A stretch of 64,000 bases of DNA from JBEKYD01 sp052148435 (GTDB lineage: Bacteria > Acidobacteriota > Terriglobia > Bryobacterales > Bryobacteraceae): assembly GCA_052148435.1 (NCBI GenBank), contig JBKQIF010000099.1, positions 1 to 64,000 of the forward strand, written 5' to 3'. Position 1 is the stretch's first letter. Each line of letters begins with the position of its first letter. Below the pieces are notes generated by a model. The model was not told the origin of the DNA. It did not search any database and worked only from the letters and a program-made list of their open reading frames with translations. This document shows, piece after piece, positions 17,146-27,450 of the stretch. Both the position numbers and the translations under genes were made by a program.

Positions 17146-18360
17146 ATGACTGTTCGCGCTTTTCGGACCTGGATCCTGTGGATGGCGGTCGGGTTCCTGA
17201 TTCCCATGGCGACCGCACAGAGCAAGGGAACAACCACTGCCGGCGGCACCGGAACCGCGGGTACCAGCGCCACGCGCACGAGTTCCACTCCCGCCGCGGC
17301 CGGCAACACTTCGACTACGACGAACCCGGCCCAGCCCGCGCCGATCTTTCTTTCCGGGCGGGTCATGCTGGAAGAAGGCACTCCGCCACCCGCGCCGGTA
17401 CGCATCGAACGCGTCTGCGGAGCGTCCACCCACACCGAAGGCTTCACCGACGCCAGCGGAAATTTCGCCGTTGAGATCGGCAGCGCGGAGAACGCGGTGT
17501 ACCAGGACGCGAGCGACACCAGCCCGGGCAACCCGCGTTCGATGACGGGCGGCGGGTCGTCCAACGGAGGACTCGGCGGCAGCCTTACGGACCGGCGGCT
17601 CCTCAATTGCGATTTGCGCGCCAGACTGGCCGGCTACCGTTCGCAAAGCATCCCGCTCACCGAGCGGCGGCCGATGGATAACCCCGACCTTGGGGTGATT
17701 CTGCTGCATCGGGATGGCGGCGAAGCCGGCACCACGGTGGCGGCCAGTTCGCTAGCCGCTCCCAAGGACGCCCGCAAGGCCTTCGACAAAGCGCGGGACC
17801 TGATGCAGAAGGGCAAGGTCGACGACGCCTACAAGAACTATCAAAAGGCGGTATCGCTCTATCGCGATTACGCTGCGGCCTGGTGCGAGTTGGGAAAGAT
17901 CGAAGCCGGGTCGGGCCAGCTCGACACGGCGCGCCTCTCCTTCCGTGAAGCGGTGAAAGCCGACGCCAAGTACCCGGATGGCTACGTGCAACTGGGGGCT
18001 CTGGCGGTCCACGACAAGAAATGGCAGGAGGCCGCCGACCTTACCGGCCAGGCCTTGACCCTGAACTCGTTCGACTATCCGCTCGCCTGGTTTCACAACG
18101 CCGTGGCCAATTACAATCTCAACCGCCTGGATCTGGCCGAGCAGAGCGCTCTCAAGACGGAACGCCTCGACACGCGCCACCAGTATCCCCAGGCGGATTA
18201 TCTGGTGGGATTGATCCGCATGAACCGGAGGGATTACAAATCGGCCGCGGACTACATCCGCGCCTATTTGAAGCGCGCTCCGGATGCCCCGGACGCCGCC
18301 CAGGCGCGCCAGCAACTGGCAAAGCTCGAAGCCTTGGCTACCGCCGAACCCGGCAAGTAA
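17146..18360 (+). CDS. Secreted TPR protein with Cna-B/CarboxypepD-like domain
   Basis: 404 residues. A signal peptide (RTWILWMAVGFLIPMATAQS) is followed by a Thr/Gly/Ala-rich linker (~27-65), a carboxypeptidase regulatory-like beta domain (FLSGRVMLEEGTPPPAPVRI to LLNCDLRARLAGYRSQSIPL, ~66-175), and four to five TPR repeats (~205-395, for example AFDKARDLMQKGKVDDAYKN and YAAAWCELGKIEAGSGQLD). The layout is common among Acidobacteria and suggests a periplasmic or surface scaffold; no partner is evident. It diverges from the lipoprotein gene with 143 bases between. Confidence 0.8.
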   Translation: MTVRAFRTWILWMAVGFLIPMATAQSKGTTTAGGTGTAGTSATRTSSTPAAAGNTSTTTNPAQPAPIFLSGRVMLEEGTPPPAPVRIERVCGASTHTEGFTDASGNFAVEIGSAENAVYQDASDTSPGNPRSMTGGGSSNGGLGGSLTDRRLLNCDLRARLAGYRSQSIPLTERRPMDNPDLGVILLHRDGGEAGTTVAASSLAAPKDARKAFDKARDLMQKGKVDDAYKNYQKAVSLYRDYAAAWCELGKIEAGSGQLDTARLSFREAVKADAKYPDGYVQLGALAVHDKKWQEAADLTGQALTLNSFDYPLAWFHNAVANYNLNRLDLAEQSALKTERLDTRHQYPQADYLVGLIRMNRRDYKSAADYIRAYLKRAPDAPDAAQARQQLAKLEALATAEPGK

Positions 18361-18369
18361 GCGCGGGAG

Positions 18370-18452
18370 AAGCTCTCAGCAATCAGCTTGGTGCGTGACT
18401 TCCAACACGACGACGCCGCGGCAGACTGGCCGCTTCGGTGTAGCTGAAAGCT
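18370..18452. repeat. Inverted repeat of AGCTYTCAGC type
   Basis: AAGCTCTCAGC (18370-18380) and its inverse GCTGAAAGCT (18443-18452) bracket 62 bases just after a stop codon. The same inverted words, with a shorter spacer, follow the gene ending at 47715. It may be a dispersed repeat; it does not look like a classical terminator because no T-run follows. Confidence 0.4.
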
Positions 18453-18476
18453 GACCACTGACTGCTGACCGCCCCT

Positions 18477-18776
18477 TCACCGGCCCGGAACTCCCATCCA
18501 GCCGCGGGTCGCCACATCGGCGAACGTGAAGGCCACCATGATCCCCAACCAGAGGACGGTTCCCGCCATGGCGAGCTGGGTGAGTTTGCCGCTGTGGCGC
18601 AGGTGCATGAAAAACAGCGCCACCAGCATCATCTTCACTACCGCGATGGTGAGCGCGACCACCACGCTGAACGGCCCCAGGTCGACGAAAGCCACCAGGG
18701 TGGTGACCACCGTCAGAACGAGCAGCGTGATCCAGATGACAGCGTAGGTTTTTACCGAATCGATATGTTGGGTCAT
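18477..18776 (-). CDS. Cytochrome c oxidase subunit IV (prokaryotic type)
   Basis: 99 residues with three membrane helices (YAVIWITLLVLTVVTTLVAF, VVVALTIAVVKMMLVALFFM and MAGTVLWLGIMVAFTFADVA) and the FFMHLRHS motif typical of COX4_pro. It is a small subunit that stabilises the heme-copper oxidase and has no redox centre. It is the last gene of the respiratory operon, two bases after coxC. Confidence 0.88.
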   Translation of the reverse strand: MTQHIDSVKTYAVIWITLLVLTVVTTLVAFVDLGPFSVVVALTIAVVKMMLVALFFMHLRHSGKLTQLAMAGTVLWLGIMVAFTFADVATRGWMGVPGR

Positions 18777-18778
18777 GG

Positions 18779-19436
18779 CTATTTCAGATGGCGGTCGATC
18801 AGATAAAACAGCGGGAACAGGAAAATCCAGATGATATCGACAAAGTGCCAGTAAAGGCCGCCGATATCGACGGGCGTCATGTACTCGGCGCTATATTTGC
18901 CGCGGATGGAGTTGATCAGCAGCCAGGTCATAATGCCGGCGCCGATTACCATGTGGAGCGCATGCAGGCCGGTCATGGCGAAGTAGAGCGAAAAGAACAA
19001 CTGCGCCGGGCCTTGCATGGCGGCGCCCGCGAAGTGGAAGCTGGGGCCCGGCACGTGGTGCTCGATGAACTTCTCGCGCCACTCAAAAGCCTTCACGCCC
19101 AGGAAGACGAAGCCCAGCAACATGGTCAGAACGATGTTGATCGCCAGGGCTTTCTTTTGGCCTAACTGGGCCGCGCGCACGCCCAGCACCATAGTGAAGC
19201 TGCTGCACAACAGGACGGCGGTGTTGGCGGCGCCGATGTAGACGTTCAGACTGCTGGAGGCCAGGGCGAAGATGTCGGGATACGCGGCGCGGTACACGAT
19301 GTACGCCAGAAACATGCCGCCGAAAAACATGACTTCGGTAATCAGGAAGACCCACATCCCCAGCGTGGAAGCGTCCTTCTGCTGCTCGGCCGTATCGAAC
19401 TGTACTTGTAGAGCGGGCGATGCCGCGTGTGCGTGA

Positions 19437-19444
<8 letters not shown>
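18779..19444 (-). CDS. coxC: Cytochrome c oxidase subunit III
   Basis: 221 residues. Membrane helices and the family motifs EVMFFGGMFLAYIVYR, KAFEWREKFIEHH and the end YWHFVDIIWIFLFPLFYLID identify subunit III, which flanks the catalytic subunit in the membrane. About five helices are seen, as in the short bacterial form. Its start overlaps the end of coxA by eight bases. Confidence 0.95.
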
Positions 19445-21062
<1,618 letters not shown>

Positions 21063-21068
21063 ATTTCT

Positions 21069-22049
21069 TTACCGATTGGATGCCTGCGCCTTGTTTTCCG
21101 CCGCGGGCGCAAGGGCTGGCGGCTTGGGCGTCAGCGACTTCACGTATTCCACCAATTCCAGGACGTCTTCTTCGGTGACCTGGCCCTGGAAAGTCGGCAT
21201 CAGCGGCTGGTAGCCGAAGACCACCTTGGCGTCGGGACGCAGAATGGATTCCCGGATGTAAGCCTCGTCCGCCTTTGCGGTTGCGCCGCCAACCAGTTTG
21301 ACCGTGGAACCGAAAACCGACACCAGGGTCGGGCACCGGCCCGAATTGTCGGGCTTGTGGCAATTGGAGCAAGCCAGGTCGTTGAACAGCTTTTCGCCGC
21401 GCTCGGCCAGGGTCCCGGTTTTCTTGCCGCCGCTCAGCCAGTCCTGGTAATCCTCGGGCGACAGCACGTAGACCCAGCCGATCATGCCGGAATGCGTAGT
21501 GCCGCAATATTCGGCGCAGAAGAGATGATACTTGCCGGTCTGGGTAGGAGTGAACCAGGTGGTGGAGTAGCGGCCCGGCACCACGTCCTGCTTGGTGCGG
21601 AACGCGGGCACATAAAAGGAGTGGATGACATCCTCGGAGGTCATGGTCAGACGGATGGGCCGGCCCACCGGGATGTGCAGCTCGTTGATCTCCCGCTGGC
21701 CCTCCATGTGCTCGAGCTTCCACATCCACTGCTTGGCGACCACATAAATGGACAGCGCGTCCTTGGGCGGACGGCTCTCGCGGAAGAAAATCTCCGCGCC
21801 CCACCCGAACATCACCATGGCCAGCCCAAACGGAATCACCGACCAGACCACTTCGAGCAGAATGCCGGCATGTACGTCCTTAGGCACCCCGTCGTTCCCC
21901 GAGCGCCGCCGATACTTGATCGCCAGAAAGAAGACTGCGCTGAAAATTAACAGCGTAAAGAAGACCGACACGGCGATCAGGTAGAAATAGAGGTTATCCA
22001 CGTCGGGAGCGAAGGTGGACGCCTGTTCCGGGAAAAGAGGTATTTTCAT
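21069..22049 (-). CDS. coxB: Cytochrome c oxidase subunit II with fused cytochrome c
   Basis: 326 residues from ATG 22049, which overlaps the Sco stop as ATGA. Two membrane helices (~20-45 and ~62-85) precede the cupredoxin domain with CuA ligands His143, Cys178, Glu180, Cys182, His186 and Met189 (HLFCAEYCGTTHSGMIGW). A mono-heme cytochrome c domain follows with CSNCH at 227-231 and a candidate Met ligand in PLMPTFQGQ. This fused form is a caa3-type subunit II, which accepts electrons from cytochrome c or directly from alternative complex III. Confidence 0.95.
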   Translation of the reverse strand: MKIPLFPEQASTFAPDVDNLYFYLIAVSVFFTLLIFSAVFFLAIKYRRRSGNDGVPKDVHAGILLEVVWSVIPFGLAMVMFGWGAEIFFRESRPPKDALSIYVVAKQWMWKLEHMEGQREINELHIPVGRPIRLTMTSEDVIHSFYVPAFRTKQDVVPGRYSTTWFTPTQTGKYHLFCAEYCGTTHSGMIGWVYVLSPEDYQDWLSGGKKTGTLAERGEKLFNDLACSNCHKPDNSGRCPTLVSVFGSTVKLVGGATAKADEAYIRESILRPDAKVVFGYQPLMPTFQGQVTEEDVLELVEYVKSLTPKPPALAPAAENKAQASNR

Positions 22050-22972
22050 CGATCGGAATCCGTTCGCGCACGGCCGTTCTGAGCGCGCGCGTCCCGCCGG
22101 AAGAAAACCAGCAGGATCGCGCCACCCACCAGAACGAAGGCGCCGCCGGCGCCGCGCAGAATGTTGATCGCGATGGCGCCGTACTTTCCCGTAGTGGGAT
22201 CGTAATGGTAGCAATAAAGCAGAATCTGATCCACCGCCGTGCCGATCTTCTCCTGGGAAGCTTCCACCAGGCCCAGCCTCAGATCGCGCGGCGCGTAATC
22301 CACGCCGTAGAAGTATTTCGAAATGCGGCCTTCCGGGGTGAGGATCATGATGGCGCTGGCGTGGGCGAATTGCTCGGTCGCCGGGTCGTACTTGTAATGG
22401 AAGCCCACGGCATCGGTGAGCGCCTTGATATTGGCCGCGTCTCCCGTGAGGAAGTGCCAGCCGTTGGCCGCATTGGGGCGGTTGTACCGCTTGAGGTACA
22501 TCTGCTTCTTGGCTGCCGCCAGCTCCGGGGTATCTTTAGGGTCGAAGCTGATGCTGACGACGTTAAAGTCCTTCCCGGCATCGAGCGAAACCGCCTTCAG
22601 AGAGCTCTCCAGGCCGGTCAGGATTTCGGTGCAAAGCATGGGGCAGCGATAGTAGACCAGCGCCAGGATGACCGGTTTGCCGCTCTCAAAAAAGCTGGCC
22701 AGCGGCATAGCGCGGCCCGCCTCATCGCGGAAACTGACGTCCAGCGGGACCTGCTGGTCCAGCCTCTGTTCGATGTTCACGCCGGCCAGCGCGCCCGGCA
22801 AGGCGGGTCTCAAATTGGAATCCTGCAAGCTGTAGCTAGGCTGCGCCGGAGCCGGCTGGCCCGGCTGGGCGAAGGCCGCCGAAGCAATGAGCAATGCAGA
22901 ACACCACAGGTTAAAGCCTGTGCCACCTGGTGGCACAGGCTTTAGCCTGTGGAAGAGTCTAAACCTCATCAT
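22046..22972 (-). CDS. Sco1/SenC-family copper chaperone
   Basis: 308 residues. Sco proteins deliver copper to the CuA site of subunit II, the next gene. The thioredoxin fold carries the copper motif YYRCPMLCTEIL (CxxxC) and the distal His in QFAHASAIMILTPEG. A second hydrophobic stretch (GGAFVLVGGAILLVFF) near the C-terminus anchors it in the membrane. The ATG at 22972 is fixed by an ATGA overlap with the upstream gene and by TTGGAGGTAG before it. Codons 7-24 are supplied by an inserted palindromic repeat, so the N-terminus reads MMRFRL, then HRLKPVPPGGTGF, before the signal-peptide core SALLIASAAFAQ. Confidence 0.9.
   Translation of the reverse strand: MMRFRLFHRLKPVPPGGTGFNLWCSALLIASAAFAQPGQPAPAQPSYSLQDSNLRPALPGALAGVNIEQRLDQQVPLDVSFRDEAGRAMPLASFFESGKPVILALVYYRCPMLCTEILTGLESSLKAVSLDAGKDFNVVSISFDPKDTPELAAAKKQMYLKRYNRPNAANGWHFLTGDAANIKALTDAVGFHYKYDPATEQFAHASAIMILTPEGRISKYFYGVDYAPRDLRLGLVEASQEKIGTAVDQILLYCYHYDPTTGKYGAIAINILRGAGGAFVLVGGAILLVFFRRDARAQNGRARTDSDR
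22904..22952. repeat. Palindromic repeat, family B, inside sco coding region
   Basis: Two arms of 24 bases (22904-22927 and 22929-22952) are inverse complements at 23 of 24 positions, with one base between. Each arm contains GGTGGCACAGGC and the short hairpin CACAGGC-TTTA-GCCTGTG. Single arms occur alone at 33110-33132 and 63937-63960. Here the pair sits in frame within the first codons of the Sco gene. Confidence 0.85.
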
Positions 22973-23493
22973 CTACCTCCAATTTCCGGCGCCAGGGGTC
23001 CACCCTGCTGTTGGGCCTTGTGGCCAAGGCCGGCTTCCGTGGGGACGCTCACGGAACTCGGGGCCGGACCCGCGGGCCGCGACGGCAATCCACGCTGGGC
23101 CATCAGCTCGATGGCGCGTTCGATCGGCAGCCTCGCCACACCGGCCTGCTTGTCGATCCAGCCGTACGTGTGCAGCAGTTCTTCTTCGGCGGCGCGTTCA
23201 CGCGCGAGGTCGAGCGCGGGCGTCTCCTCCAACTGCGGAGCCGGGGGACGCCGGGGCTCGCCGCTCACCACGTTCTGCTTGCCGGTCGCTACGCCGCTGG
23301 TGACGTGTTCCAAATAGCGGAACACTCCCACCACAATGGCGAAAGACGCGATACACAGCAGCGCCAGGCCGATCGCGAACTTGCTTACCGCCAGAACATT
23401 GACGTCGCGCCGCTCATGGCGCTCGGCTGGATTGTCCGGATTAAAGCGCTCCGCTTCCGGCGCGCCATGGGGATCCGGTTTATTCGCGGCCAT
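22969..23493 (-). CDS. One-TM protein of the ACIII/oxidase operon
   Basis: 174 residues. A charged cytoplasmic N-terminus (to ~35) is followed by one membrane helix (VSKFAIGLALLCIASFAIVVGVF, ~37-58) and an extracytoplasmic tail rich in Pro, Glu and Arg with LLHTYGWIDKQAGVARLPIERAIELM. That last block, HTYGWID-x7-LPI-RA, is seen in small proteins encoded between complex III and oxidase genes, so it is probably an accessory or linker subunit. It overlaps actF by 14 bases and Sco by four. Function unknown. Confidence 0.75.
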   Translation of the reverse strand: MAANKPDPHGAPEAERFNPDNPAERHERRDVNVLAVSKFAIGLALLCIASFAIVVGVFRYLEHVTSGVATGKQNVVSGEPRRPPAPQLEETPALDLARERAAEEELLHTYGWIDKQAGVARLPIERAIELMAQRGLPSRPAGPAPSSVSVPTEAGLGHKAQQQGGPLAPEIGGR

Positions 23494-24688
23494 GATTCAG
23501 CGCCTCCTCCAGATTGGGTTCGTGCAACGGCATCAACGGTCTCTTCTCTAGTTGGATGAAAAAATATGCCAGCCAGATGCCGACTAGACCGGCCGGAGCG
23601 GCAATATCCATCCAGCTCAGGTGGAACGCGTGGCCGTAAAAGTAGGGCGTGACTTGCCAGAACAGGTCCACCATGCGAATGAATAGGACAAAAATCGCCA
23701 CGTTGCGCAGCAGCTTGGCATTGCGTTTGAGATCGCGCGACAGCAGCAGCGAAAACGGCAGCGCAAAATGGAAAAGCACCAGCGCCAGCGCGATGTATCC
23801 CCAGCCGCCGTTCATGCGCGCCAGGTACCACGGAATCTCTTCCGGGAGATTGCCGGCCCAGATGATCAGGAATTGCGAATAGGAGAAGTACGCCCATACC
23901 ATGATCAGCATGAACATCAGCTTGCCCAGGTCGTGGAAGTGCCGCTGGGTGAGCACCTGGGACATCGGCTCGCGCGCCTGAAGCACTACCAGCAGCGTGA
24001 TCAGAAACGCCATCGAGGTCAGGCCCTGGCCCACCATGAAGAGCAGTCCGAACATGGTCGAGAACCACTGCGAGTGCAGCGACAGCACCCAGTCGATGGA
24101 CATGAAGGTCACGCTCAGCGACCAGAAAATCACCCCGGGCCCGGCCAGAAACGTCATCTTGCCGTGGGCTTTGGCCGGCCCCTCGCGGTCTTCCACCAGC
24201 GACCAGCGGTTGTAGTAGTACGACAGGAACATCCAGCCGAAGAAATACACGAACGCGCGCAGCAGGAAGAAGCGGTAGTTCAGATAGGGCGCCTGGTGGG
24301 TCAGCACCCGGTCGGCAGCCACCACCGCCGGATGCGCCCAAGGATACAGGTTGGGAATCCCGATGATAATCGGCACGAACAGCACCAGCACCAGCGGCAA
24401 AGTTCGCGCCGCGGCTTCGGCGGGGCGGCGAATCACCACCCCCCACGCGCCGCCGGTCAGGTATTGCAGCATCAGCCAGACCAGCGGTCCGGTCGCCAAA
24501 CCCAGCACAAAGAGGAACGCCCACAGGTACGACTGATAGAACTGGAAGGGCTGATGGAAAACCAGCAGCCCGGCAGCCATTGCCACCATGCCGATAACGC
24601 CAACCATCAGGGCCAGCTTTCGCCAGCGCCCGAGATCGGAACGAAGCGCGTCGGAAACCCCGAAATCGATGCTGGTTTGCGCGGTCAC
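23480..24688 (-). CDS. actF: Alternative complex III, quinone-interacting subunit ActF
   Basis: 402 residues with about ten membrane helices, related to NrfD/PsrC membrane subunits like ActC. ActC and ActF are the two large integral subunits of alternative complex III, which oxidises menaquinol and reduces cytochrome c. Segments such as YLWAFLFVLGLATGPLVWLM, DRVLTHQAPYLNYRFFLLRA and LPEEIPWYLARMNGGWGYIA fit the family. The start overlaps the actE stop as ATGA. Confidence 0.92.
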   Translation of the reverse strand: MTAQTSIDFGVSDALRSDLGRWRKLALMVGVIGMVAMAAGLLVFHQPFQFYQSYLWAFLFVLGLATGPLVWLMLQYLTGGAWGVVIRRPAEAAARTLPLVLVLFVPIIIGIPNLYPWAHPAVVAADRVLTHQAPYLNYRFFLLRAFVYFFGWMFLSYYYNRWSLVEDREGPAKAHGKMTFLAGPGVIFWSLSVTFMSIDWVLSLHSQWFSTMFGLLFMVGQGLTSMAFLITLLVVLQAREPMSQVLTQRHFHDLGKLMFMLIMVWAYFSYSQFLIIWAGNLPEEIPWYLARMNGGWGYIALALVLFHFALPFSLLLSRDLKRNAKLLRNVAIFVLFIRMVDLFWQVTPYFYGHAFHLSWMDIAAPAGLVGIWLAYFFIQLEKRPLMPLHEPNLEEALNHGRE

Positions 24689-25290
24689 TGCGCACCTCCC
24701 TGGGAGAGTTGCCCGCGCGCATCGGGGGGCACGTCGTTCACGGTGCCGTTCTCGCTCAACTGCAAGGTCCGGATGTAGGAAACAATCGCCCAGCGGTCCG
24801 CCGCCGCAACCTGCGCGGCATAGTCCGGCATGGCGCCGAAACCATTGGTGATCACGTCGAAAATATAGCCGGCCGGAACCTGCCGCAGCCGGTCGCTATG
24901 GTACGACGGAGGATGCTTGAAGCCGCGGCGAACGATTTTGCCGTCGCCGAATCCCAGCCGGCCGTGGCACGGCGAGCAATAAACGTTGAAGCGGTTCTGG
25001 CCGCGTTCGATCGTCTGGCGCGTCACCGGGAACGGGAAGGTTTCCAGGAATGTTTTGCCGTCCGGCCCCTTGCCGGTGTAGAACGCTGCGTCGTCGTCCA
25101 GGTGGCCGCGCGGTATCGTCCCCTCGATCAGCGGACGTTCCGACCGGCCATCCTCGAAGAACGTGCTGGGCCGCAGCGGAATATATTTGGGCTGATCCTG
25201 CATGTCCGACCGGCAACCTACGGTCGCCGCCAGCGCCAGCAGCACTGCTCCCCAGGCAAATGTGGCGCACGCCAAGGTGGGACAGACCAT
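24685..25290 (-). CDS. actE: Alternative complex III, mono-heme cytochrome subunit ActE
   Basis: About 201 residues if ATG 25290 is used. A lipoprotein signal (GAVLLALAATVGC) leads to a cytochrome c domain with CSPCH and GFGAMPDYAAQVAAADRW supplying the distal Met. ActE carries electrons out of the complex. The start is uncertain: the ATG lies in the hairpin repeat at 25281-25308 and lacks a ribosome site; TTG 25275 gives a shorter leader (LACATFAWGAV). Either way, the repeat cluster has replaced the normal upstream region and separates actE from actD by about 200 bases, unlike the overlapping genes around it. Confidence 0.88.
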   Translation of the reverse strand: MVCPTLACATFAWGAVLLALAATVGCRSDMQDQPKYIPLRPSTFFEDGRSERPLIEGTIPRGHLDDDAAFYTGKGPDGKTFLETFPFPVTRQTIERGQNRFNVYCSPCHGRLGFGDGKIVRRGFKHPPSYHSDRLRQVPAGYIFDVITNGFGAMPDYAAQVAAADRWAIVSYIRTLQLSENGTVNDVPPDARGQLSQGGAQ

Positions 25291-25362
25291 CGTCTTTCGT
25301 GGTCTGTCAGGTCCTCGCCGGTCCACAACAGCCCGACAGACGGCAAAGAACGATCGTCTGTC
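25281..25362. repeat. Inverted pair of family A hairpins (REPIN-like)
   Basis: Forward copy: GACAGACCA (25281-25289), loop tcgtctttcg, TGGTCTGTC (25300-25308), preceded by GGTG. Reverse copy at 25335-25362: GACAGACGG, loop, TCGTCTGTC, which on the minus strand has the same layout with loop tcgttctttg. The spacer is 26 bases. Two hairpins in opposite orientation with a short spacer is the definition of a REPIN. It lies at the 5' end of actE. Confidence 0.75.
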
Positions 25363-25404
25363 GCACCGGATGCCCCGGCCGGCGCCCGCCGCCACGGGGC
25401 GAAG

Positions 25405-25452
25405 AAGCGTCGAGTAGAGACTCGACGCGGCACGCAAAAGTGCGTGCGCCAC
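25405..25452 (-). repeat. Two-hairpin element, family D
   Basis: Read on the minus strand: GTGGCGC, hairpin GCACGCA-CTTT-TGCGTGC, CGC, hairpin GTCGAGT-CTCT-ACTCGAC, then GCTT. The frame GTGGCGC...GTCG...CGACG(Y)TT is that of the copies at 32655-32700 and 38789-38834, but both stems are different and still perfectly paired. Confidence 0.65.
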
Positions 25453-25486
25453 GGTGGCAGCTTGGAAGTTAATCCTGCCCTGTCCT

Positions 25487-26056
25487 TTACTGCGCAACTT
25501 CGGACACCTCTTTAGCATCCAGGCTTTCCAGAAACTGGGCCGTCTTCCGGCGGTCGAACAGCGGATCCTCCGATTCGATGCACAGGAAGAACCGGTCGCG
25601 CGATGCCATGGCGAACCGCTTGGCGTTGAACACCGGGTGATACGGCATCGGCAGGCCGCACAAGCCCAGCAGGCCAAGCACCGTCGTCAAACCGGCAAAC
25701 AGAATCGTGCATTCGAAAGTGATGACAAAATACTCGGGCCAGCTATGGAGCGGCCTGCCGCCCACGTTGATCGGGTAATAGATCACCGTGATGAAGTACT
25801 GCAGCAGATAGCCGAACGATCCGCCCGCCAGCCCTCCCAGCAGCACCAGCAGCGGCAAACGGTTGTGATGCAAATCGAGCGCGTCGGTCAATTCTTCGAT
25901 CGGAAACGGGGTGTAAGCGTCCAGCTTACGGTAGCCTTCGCCGCGCGCCGCGCGTGCCGCTTTCACCAGTGCGTTGGGAGTTTGGAACTCGGCCATCAGT
26001 CCGTAGGCCGGAAAGCTCTCGGCCGTGCCGTGGCCGCTCGCGGAAGGTTCGCTCAT
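25487..26056 (-). CDS. actD: Alternative complex III subunit ActD (DUF3341)
   Basis: 189 residues with the DUF3341 layout: an N-terminal soluble part (GLMAEFQTPNALVKAARAAR, DAYTPFPIEELTDAL), two membrane helices (~70-90 and ~110-135) and a C-terminal RDRFFLCIESEDPLFD. ActD is a small membrane subunit without cofactors, thought to stabilise the complex. It overlaps actC as ATGA. Confidence 0.93.
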   Translation of the reverse strand: MSEPSASGHGTAESFPAYGLMAEFQTPNALVKAARAARGEGYRKLDAYTPFPIEELTDALDLHHNRLPLLVLLGGLAGGSFGYLLQYFITVIYYPINVGGRPLHSWPEYFVITFECTILFAGLTTVLGLLGLCGLPMPYHPVFNAKRFAMASRDRFFLCIESEDPLFDRRKTAQFLESLDAKEVSEVAQ

Positions 26057-27441
26057 TCCGCCACCTCCTTGTCCACCTTGGCGTGCGGCAGCAGCGTGCG
26101 CACTTCAAAAATCGAAATCATGGGCAATCCGCGGATAAACAGGAAGAACAACGTCAGGAACAGGCCGATGGTGCCCACGAAAACACCCCAGTCCCAACGC
26201 GTGGCGTGGAAGATGCCCCATGAGGACGTGACAAAATCCTGCGCCAGGCTGCTGACGATAATCACGAACCGCTCCAGCCACATGCCGCACAGCACCACCA
26301 TCGCGGATAGGAATAGCAGCGCCGGAGTGTTCCGAATCTTCTTGAACCACAGCAACTGCGGCGCGATGATGTTACACGTCACCAGGCTCCAGTAAGAGCT
26401 GGCGTACGGGCCGGCCATACGATGGTGAATGGCCGCGGCCTCGAAGACGTTGCCGCTATACCAGCCGGTGAACGCCTCCAGGACGTAGGCGTAAGCCACA
26501 ATCAGACCGGTAGCCAGCATGACCTTGCCGCAATTATCCAGGTGCTTGTCGGTGATCAGGCCTTCGAGTCCGTAGACCGAGCGCAGCGGAATGGCCAGCA
26601 CCAGCACCATGGCGAAGCCGGAATAAATGGCGCCCGCCACGAAGTACGGGGGAAAAAAGGTGCTGTGCCACCCGGGAACGATGGCGATGGTGAAGTCGAA
26701 GCTCACCACCGTGTGTACGGAAAGTACCAGCGGCGTGGCCAGCCCGGCCAGCAGCAGCGAAGCCGTCTCGTAAAGACTCCAGTGCCGCGCCGAGTTGCGC
26801 CAGCCCAGTGACAGCAGTCCGTAAATCACGCGCGCGACTTTATTCCCCGCGCGGTCGCGCAAGGTGGCCAGGTCGGGAATCAGGCCCACAAACCAGAACA
26901 GCGCCGAAATAGTGGCGTATGTGGATACCGCGAAGACGTCCCACACCAGCGGACTGCGGAAGTTCGGCTGGATACCCATGGTATCGGGATACGGGAACAG
27001 CCAAAATGCCAGCCACGGTCGGCCCAGGTGAAGAATCGGAAACATGCCCGCGCACGCCACCGCGAACAACGTCATGGCCTCCGCAAACCGGTTAATGGAG
27101 TTGCGCCACTTCTGGTTCAGCAGCAACAGAATCGCCGAAATCAAGGTTCCGGCGTGGCCGATACCGATCCACCATACGAAGTTGGTGATGGCGAAGCCCC
27201 ACATCACCGGCGTCCGCAAGCCCCAGATACCGGGCCCCAGCACAAACAGCAGGGCTGTCGAGATCGCAAAAATTCCCAACAGCGCCAGTCCCAAGCCGAA
27301 ACCCAGAAACCAGAAAGGCGGAGTGCGCTTGGTTTGCACCACGCTGGCGATCTGGTCGGTGATGGTGCTGAACGTATACCCGGGCGCGATAATTTCGTGC
27401 GGTTCCGGTTTTTCCATTACCACGTTTTGTTCTTCCGCCAT
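26053..27441 (-). CDS. actC: Alternative complex III, quinone-interacting subunit ActC
   Basis: 462 residues with about ten membrane helices, NrfD-like. ActC interacts with the iron-sulfur part of ActB and holds the main quinol site. Recognisable blocks are FAITNFVWWIGIGHAGTLIS, LNQKWRNSINRFAEAMTLFA, HLGRPWLAFWLFPYPDTM and WHSTFFPPYFVAGAIYSGFA. Ten bases separate it from actB and its stop overlaps the start of actD. Confidence 0.95.
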   Translation of the reverse strand: MAEEQNVVMEKPEPHEIIAPGYTFSTITDQIASVVQTKRTPPFWFLGFGLGLALLGIFAISTALLFVLGPGIWGLRTPVMWGFAITNFVWWIGIGHAGTLISAILLLLNQKWRNSINRFAEAMTLFAVACAGMFPILHLGRPWLAFWLFPYPDTMGIQPNFRSPLVWDVFAVSTYATISALFWFVGLIPDLATLRDRAGNKVARVIYGLLSLGWRNSARHWSLYETASLLLAGLATPLVLSVHTVVSFDFTIAIVPGWHSTFFPPYFVAGAIYSGFAMVLVLAIPLRSVYGLEGLITDKHLDNCGKVMLATGLIVAYAYVLEAFTGWYSGNVFEAAAIHHRMAGPYASSYWSLVTCNIIAPQLLWFKKIRNTPALLFLSAMVVLCGMWLERFVIIVSSLAQDFVTSSWGIFHATRWDWGVFVGTIGLFLTLFFLFIRGLPMISIFEVRTLLPHAKVDKEVAE

Positions 27442-27450
27442 GCTCGTGCC

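Noticed and set aside
25281..25452. CRISPR-like array
   Set aside because: Several short palindromes in a row, but units differ in sequence, spacing is irregular and no direct repeat-spacer pattern or cas gene is present.
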